Positions 59,825 to 64,000 of a stretch of 64,000 bases of DNA are shown here, in pieces. The translations under genes were made by a program, and so were the position numbers. Origin of the DNA: CAWFMO01 sp963817065 (GTDB taxonomy: Bacteria; Actinomycetota; Thermoleophilia; Solirubrobacterales; 70-9). Under the pieces are notes generated by a model, which saw only the letters and a program-made list of their open reading frames with translations, did not search any database and had not been told where the DNA came from. How positions within the stretch are numbered: position 1 is the first letter of the stretch; each line of letters begins with the position of its first letter. The stretch lies in assembly GCA_963817065.1 (NCBI GenBank), contig CAWFMO010000001.1, positions 434,001 through 498,000 of the forward strand, given 5' to 3'.

Positions 59825-60772
59825 TCAGTCGGCCTTGGCCTTGACCTCTTCGGTCTTGAGGTGGGTGTAGGTCTCGCCGACGCTGTTGTTGCGGTACCAG
59901 TCGACCGCCTTGACGATCCCGTCGGAGAGCGGGGTCTCCGCCTTCCAGTCGAAGTCCTTCTCGGTGCGGCTGGGGTCGAGGAGGATGCTGGCGGCGTCGT
60001 CCTCGGGGCGGGGCCGGACCTCGACCTCCTCGTCGAGCTCGACGCCCATCGCGTCGGTGACCGCGTCGAACATCTCCTTGATCGAGACGTCCGAGCCCGA
60101 GGACACGTGGTAGTGACCCTCGCCGGTGCCCTTGAGCGCCTTGGTGACCACGTCGACGAGGTCGTCGACGTAGACGAAGTCGCGCCGCGTGTCCATCACG
60201 AACACCGGCTTGTCCTCGGTCAGCCGCTGGTAAAAGGTCGGTGGCGGTCCGCTGAGGTTGCGCGGGCCGTAGACGTTGGCGAGCCGCAGCGACACGAACG
60301 GGATCCCGCTGAGCTCGATGTACTGCTCGCCGGCGGTCTTCGAGATCGCGTAGCTCGAGTCGGGCCGGATCGGGTGCTGGAGCGAGATCGGCTGCTCCTC
60401 GGGCTTCGTGCCGTAACAGAGCGCGGTCTGGAAGTAGACGAGGCGCTCGACGCCGTGCTCCTTTGCCGACTCGACCACGTTCACGGTCCCGAGCGAGTTG
60501 GTCATCGTGTCCTCGACCCAGGCGTCCGGGTCCTTGTAGGAGGCCGCGGCGTGGGCGACGACGTCGGGCTTGATGAACTCGAAGGCCTTGCGGACGGCGT
60601 CGCCGTCGGCGATCGACTCCTCGACCACGGTCAGGTTCTCGTGCTCGGTGAGGTTCTCGCGGCGCCCGGTCTCGAAGTTGTCGATGACGAGGACCTCGTT
60701 GCCTTCGGCGAGCAGCAGGTCGGCGAGGGTCGAGCCGATGAATCCTCCGCCGCCGGTGATCAGGGCCTTCAT
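59825..60772 (-). CDS. extended SDR NAD-dependent epimerase (paralog of 38777-39718)
   Basis: 315 aa. TGGGGFIGSTLADLLL, VIDNFETGRRENL, VVAHAAASYKDPDAWVED, FQTALCYGTKPEEQPISL, YAISK, NVYGPRNLSGPPPTFY and the end GETYTHLKTEEVKAK, nearly parallel to the copy at 38777-39718. ATG 60772 has the strong ribosome site GGAAAGGAAG, unusual here, and a leader from TACGCT at 60812-60807. NAD-dependent epimerisation of a nucleotide sugar. It converges on the FG-GAP-like gene with 3 bases between. Confidence 0.9.
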   Translation of the reverse strand: MKALITGGGGFIGSTLADLLLAEGNEVLVIDNFETGRRENLTEHENLTVVEESIADGDAVRKAFEFIKPDVVAHAAASYKDPDAWVEDTMTNSLGTVNVVESAKEHGVERLVYFQTALCYGTKPEEQPISLQHPIRPDSSYAISKTAGEQYIELSGIPFVSLRLANVYGPRNLSGPPPTFYQRLTEDKPVFVMDTRRDFVYVDDLVDVVTKALKGTGEGHYHVSSGSDVSIKEMFDAVTDAMGVELDEEVEVRPRPEDDAASILLDPSRTEKDFDWKAETPLSDGIVKAVDWYRNNSVGETYTHLKTEEVKAKAD

Positions 60773-60806
60773 TGCTTCCTTTCCGTGGTGGTCGAAACGA
60801 CCGAGC

Positions 60807-60812
60807 AGCGTA
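60807..60812 (-). promoter_or_regulatory. -10 hexamer TACGCT with a leadered start
   Basis: Minus-strand TACGCT lies 34 bases before ATG 60772; the leader carries the ribosome site GGAAAGGAAG, in contrast to the paralog at 39718. Confidence 0.35.
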
Positions 60813-60821
60813 GACGATCGA

Positions 60822-61931
60822 CTAGCGCGCGGCGGGCGCGAGGACCTCCGCGACCGCGGCGGCGACCTGCCCCGCCTGCTCGCCGCTGAGCGCGGGGCCC
60901 ATCGGCAGCGCGAGGCAGCCCTCGGCCGCGGCCTCGGCGTTGGGGAGCGCGCCGGGCGGCGCGTAGGCGGCGAGCGCCGGCTGGCGGTGCATCGGAACCG
61001 TGTAATAGGCGCGGGCGCCGATCCCGCGCTCGCCCAGCTCCTCGGCGAGCCGGTCGCGGTCCTCGGTGCGGGCCATATAGAGGTGGAAGCAGGACTCGCC
61101 GCCGCCGGTCTCGGTCGGGGTCTTGAGGTGCTCGCCGAGCCCGGCGGCCTCGTAGGCGGCGGCCGCGGCGCGGCGGGCGCCGGTCCAGGCGGGGAGGTGG
61201 GGGAGCAGGACGCGGAGCCCGGCGGCCTGGAGCTCGTCGAGGCGCGAGTTGTAGCCGAGCTCGGTGTGGACGACCTTGTCCTCGGAGCCGTGGAAGCGCA
61301 GCCGCCGGGCGAGCGCCGCGACCTCGTCATCGTCGGTGACCACGGCGCCGCCGTCGCCGAAGCCGCCGAGGTTCTTGGACGGGAAGAAGCTGAACGTCGC
61401 CGCGTCGCCGAGCGCCCCCGCCATCTTGCCGTCGAGCGTCGCGCCCGCGGCCTGGGCGGCGTCCTCGCAGATCTTCAGCCCGCGGGTGAATGCAAGCTCG
61501 CGGAGCTCCGTGATCGGAGCCGGGTTGCCGTAGAGGTGGACCGGGAGCAGCGCCGCCGTCTTCTCGCTCAGCGCCGGCTCGACCGTGGCCGGGGTCATGC
61601 AGTAGGTCTCGGCGTCGACGTCGCAGAGCACCGGCGTCGCGCCGGCGTTGACGATCGCCTCGACGCTGGCGTAGAAGGTGAGCGCCGGGACGATCACCTC
61701 GTCGCCGGGCCCGACCCCGAGCGCCCGCAAGGCGATCGTGATCGCGTCGGTGCCGTTGGCGACCCCGACGCAGTGGGCGACGCCGAGGTAGTCGGCGAAC
61801 TCGCCCTCGAACGCCTCGACCTCGGGGCCGAGGATGTACTTGCCGCCCTCGAGCACGCGGCGCTGGGCCTCGGCGACCTCGGGCAGCAGCGGCTCGAGGA
61901 CGGGCTTGGTTGCGAAGAGGGGAACGCTCAT
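60822..61931 (-). CDS. DegT/DnrJ/EryC1 PLP aminotransferase (WbpE-like)
   Basis: 369 aa and intact. FATKPVLEPLLPEV, YILGPEVEAFEGEFADYLG, VANGTDAITIALRALG, PALTFYASVEAIVNAGATPV, VHLYGNPAPI, CEDAAQAAGA and the PLP Lys in FSFFPSKNLGGFGDGG. The C-terminal CFHLYMARTEDRDRL closes the substrate pocket. Transaminates a keto-sugar nucleotide using glutamate. FPSKNLG and GTDAI are typical of the WbpE/GlmS-like sugar-3-aminotransferases, which fits a C3-amino uronate pathway with the genes at 19.8-22.1 kb. A near-consensus CACAAT lies 9 bases before the ATG. Confidence 0.92.
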   Translation of the reverse strand: MSVPLFATKPVLEPLLPEVAEAQRRVLEGGKYILGPEVEAFEGEFADYLGVAHCVGVANGTDAITIALRALGVGPGDEVIVPALTFYASVEAIVNAGATPVLCDVDAETYCMTPATVEPALSEKTAALLPVHLYGNPAPITELRELAFTRGLKICEDAAQAAGATLDGKMAGALGDAATFSFFPSKNLGGFGDGGAVVTDDDEVAALARRLRFHGSEDKVVHTELGYNSRLDELQAAGLRVLLPHLPAWTGARRAAAAAYEAAGLGEHLKTPTETGGGESCFHLYMARTEDRDRLAEELGERGIGARAYYTVPMHRQPALAAYAPPGALPNAEAAAEGCLALPMGPALSGEQAGQVAAAVAEVLAPAAR

Positions 61932-61951
61932 GAGGCGGGCATTGTGGCGGG

Positions 61952-63302
61952 TCAGCCGAGCCTCGGGCTCTGCCAGGGCTGCTCGAGCCGCGAGGCGAGG
62001 TCATCCGCGAGCGAATCCGGGTCGACCCGCGTCTGCTCGAGCGAGTCGCGGTCGCGGAGCGTGACCGTGCCGTCCTCGAGCGTCTCGCCGTCGATCGTCA
62101 CGCACCACGGGGTCCCGATCTCGTCCTGGCGACGGTAGCGCTTGCCGACCGAGCCGCCGGCGTCGTACTCGGCCGGAATCCTGCGCTTGCAGCGACTCGT
62201 AGACCTCGCGCGCCTTCTCCGGCATCCCCTCCTTGTTGACGAGCGGCAGGATCGCAACCTTGACCGGGGCGAGCCGCGGGTGGAGTTGGAGGACGGTGCG
62301 CTCGCGCTCCTCGACCTCCTCGGTGTCGTAGGCGTCGACGATGAAGGCGAGCGTCGCGCGATCGACGCCGGCCGCGGGCTCGATCACGTGCGGGACGTAG
62401 CGCTCGCCCGACTGCTGGTCGAAGTACTCGAGCTTCTCGCCCGAGTGCTCGGCGTGGGCCTTGAGGTCGAAGTCGCCGCGGTTGGCGATCCCCTCGAGCT
62501 CCGAGAAGCCCATCGGGAACTGGTACTCGATGTCGGAGGTCGCGCTCGAGTAGTGCGAGAGCTCGTCCTCGTCGTGGGGGCGGAGCTTGAGGTTGTCGGG
62601 CCGGATCCCGAGCTCGGTGTACCAATTCATCCGCGCCTCGAGCCAGTGCTCGTGCCACTTCTGCGCCTCGTCGGGAGGGGTGAAGAACTCCATCTCCATC
62701 TGCTCGAACTCGCGGGTACGGAAGATGAAGTTGCCGGTCGTGATCTCGTTGCGGAAGCTCTTGCCGATCTGGGCGATCCCGAACGGCGGCTTCTTGCGCG
62801 CGAAGGACATGACGTTCTTGAAGTTGATGAAGATCCCCTGCGCGGTCTCGGGCCGCAGGTAGGCGACCGAGCCCTCGTCGGCGACCGGGCCGACGTGGGT
62901 CTCGAACATGAGGTTGAACTGGCGCGCCTCGCCGAGCTCGCACTGGTCGGTCTCGCCGGGGTGCTTGGAGGGCTTTTTGCCGCACTCGGCGTCGGCGAGA
63001 TGGTCCTCGCGGAAGCGCTTCTTGCAGGTCTTGCACTCGATCAGCGGGTCGCTGAACCCCTCGAGGTGCCCGGACGCCTCCCAGACCTTGGGGTGCTGGA
63101 GGATCGCCGAGTCGATCGCGACGATGTCGTCGCGCTCGGTGAGCATCGAGCGCCACCACTCGTTCTTGACGTTGTTGCGCAGCAGGACGCCGTAGTGGCC
63201 GTAGTCGTAGGTCGAGCCGAGCCCGCCGTAGATCTCCGAAGAGGGAAAGATGAATCCGCGGCGCTTGCAGAGCGCCACGATCTCGTCGAGCGAGGGGGTC
63301 AC
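61952..63302 (-). CDS. glyS: glycyl-tRNA synthetase (dimeric class II), one frameshift near 62190
   Basis: About 449 aa restored, normal for the alpha2 enzyme. Class II blocks: RRGFIFPSSEIYGGLGSTYDYG, ECKTCKKRFREDHL with zinc-type Cys, RPETAQGIF (motif 2 neighbourhood), FGIAQIGKSFRNEITTGNFIFRTREFEQMEMEFF and AHYSSATSDIEYQFP-like recognition region, then after one extra base near 62190 the closing GGSVGKRYRRQDEIGTPWCVTID. It charges tRNA-Gly and is essential, so the frameshift is almost surely a sequence error. GTG 63302 overlaps the upstream gene stop by 4 bases. Confidence 0.92.
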
Positions 63303-63640
63303 GCCCGGCGAGGCTTCGATCCGGCCCAGGAGTCCGGGTCGAGGATCAGCTTCCGAGGGTCGTCGGGGTCGTAGACGACGTCGAGCTCGTCGCCCGGCTC
63401 GCGCCCGGTGTCCTCCGGGAAGCGCACCCGCTGGGTGACCTCGAACGGCTCCTCGCCCTCGGGCTCGATGCGCAGGTGGGCGCTGACCGAGTGGGTGCCG
63501 CCGCGGGGCCGGCCGAGCTTGGTGAAGCGGATCGGGACGCCGGCGATCTTGAGCGTGCGCGCGTCGAGCACGGTCGCGCGCGCGTGGCGGCCCTCGTCGA
63601 TCAGCCGCTCGTGCTCGTCCTTGGAGATGCTGCCGAACAT
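63299..63640 (-). CDS. small hypothetical protein
   Basis: 113 aa, no signal or membrane helix. A beta-rich pattern (ARATVLDARTLKIAGVPIRF, HSVSAHLRIEPEGEEPFEVTQRV, ELDVVYDPDDPRKLIL) resembles small barrel domains of DUF3592-like proteins, in which a VxYDPxDP motif recurs; I offer this as a weak hint only. It is translationally coupled to glyS by a 4-base overlap. Start ATG 63640. Confidence 0.68.
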   Translation of the reverse strand: MFGSISKDEHERLIDEGRHARATVLDARTLKIAGVPIRFTKLGRPRGGTHSVSAHLRIEPEGEEPFEVTQRVRFPEDTGREPGDELDVVYDPDDPRKLILDPDSWAGSKPRRA

Positions 63641-63650
63641 GGTCAGCCGT

Positions 63651-63656
63651 GATACT
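63651..63656 (+). promoter_or_regulatory. -10 hexamer GATACT for the FmdB gene
   Basis: GATACT ends 16 bases before ATG 63673, giving a short leader. A TAGTAT reads leftward from the same site (63657-63652), so the spot may serve both divergent genes. Confidence 0.35.
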
Positions 63657-63672
63657 AGGGCTGGACAGCGAG

Positions 63673-63978
63673 ATGCCGATCTACGAGTACAAATGCGAGA
63701 ACGGGCACCAGTTCGAGGTCATCCAGCGGATGGTCGACGAGCCGGTGACCGTCTGCGAGCAGTGCGGGGCGCCGGTCGAGCGCGTCTTCCACCCGGTCGC
63801 GGTCCACTTCAAGGGCAAGGGCTTCTACACGACCGATTACGGTTCGGGCAAGGCCGCAGCCGCCAACTCCTCGTCCGAATCGAAGGACTCGAGCTCTGAC
63901 TCCTCCAAGTCAGATTCCAAGGATTCTTCCTCGAAGGGCGACTCAGGCTCTGAGGCGGCGAAAACCAAGCCTGGGTAG
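63673..63978 (+). CDS. FmdB-family zinc-ribbon protein with Ser/Asp/Lys-rich tail
   Basis: 101 aa. Starts MPIYEYKCENGHQFEVIQ, the standard FmdB/CxxC_CxxC regulator N-terminus; the second knuckle VCEQCGAPVERVF completes one zinc site (C-x2-GH and CxxC). The last about 40 residues are low-complexity Ser, Lys and Asp, probably disordered. The GTG at 63649 upstream in frame would overlap the promoter, so ATG 63673 is chosen. A putative regulator or RNA/protein-binding partner; exact role unknown. The remaining 22 bases of the window hold nothing I can assign. Confidence 0.9.
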   Translation: MPIYEYKCENGHQFEVIQRMVDEPVTVCEQCGAPVERVFHPVAVHFKGKGFYTTDYGSGKAAAANSSSESKDSSSDSSKSDSKDSSSKGDSGSEAAKTKPG

Positions 63979-64000
63979 GACGCAGGGCAATTGGCGAAGC

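Noticed and set aside
1..64000. tRNA, rRNA or riboswitch genes
   Set aside because: No cloverleaf, rRNA core or known riboswitch pattern noticed; intergenic gaps are nearly all under 130 bases and none exceeds 300.

Overview
The window is 64 kb of very GC-rich DNA with dense, mostly overlapping genes. I infer a high-GC actinobacterium, most likely of the Thermoleophilia/Solirubrobacterales type: strong G/C third-position codon use, Lys-rich tails on secreted proteins, very short or absent 5' leaders, an archaeal/eukaryotic-type dimeric glycyl-tRNA synthetase and a Wzm/Wzt glycan cluster. The taxonomic call is inference, since no rRNA or tRNA gene is visible.

Layout. 1-15 kb is chromosomal housekeeping and stress: the end of a GGDEF-EAL protein, a membrane protein, hsp20-lon, a secreted beta-helix protein, an FkbM methyltransferase, a small membrane protein, a glyoxalase-fold protein, an MBL-fold hydrolase, TetR + MMPL exporter + double-hotdog thioesterase, and a diiron/SCP2 protein divergent from a second TetR with a clear shared palindromic operator. 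15-30 kb and 34-61 kb form one very large surface-glycan locus. It holds two secreted glycosidase-like proteins, about ten glycosyltransferases, four methyltransferases, six SDR epimerases, three glutamine-dependent asparagine-synthetase-type amidotransferases, two DegT/DnrJ aminotransferases, a UDP-HexNAc 6-dehydrogenase, a Gfo/Idh/MocA oxidoreductase, a UDP-GlcNAc 2-epimerase and an ABC-2 exporter (Wzm/Wzt). 30.2-34.4 kb is an island with visibly lower GC: an McrA-like HNH endonuclease and a large membrane protein of unknown function. 62-64 kb returns to housekeeping (glyS, a small unknown gene, an FmdB zinc ribbon).

How the glycan genes may work together: the 6-dehydrogenase, MocA oxidoreductase, aminotransferase and 2-epimerase match four steps of the WbpA/B/E/I route to a diamino-uronic acid nucleotide sugar. 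The three AsnB-like proteins are candidates for amidating uronates or transferring ammonia. Wzt carries a C-terminal extension typical of glycan-recognising Wzt proteins. Five paralogs of one GT-like family (invariant QDE, GYR and PRHxxA motifs) and three glycosyltransferases sharing an N-terminal NVLLW segment dominate the assembly genes.

Sequence quality matters here. About a dozen isolated single-base frameshifts, mostly insertions, interrupt otherwise well-conserved genes, including the essential glyS. One stretch (about 50.4-54.1 kb) has a frameshift every 30-150 bases. I read these as consensus errors rather than real gene decay, and give the restored gene extents. Many starts are supported by a TANNNT hexamer either 6-8 or exactly 10 bases upstream, implying leaderless or near-leaderless mRNAs.
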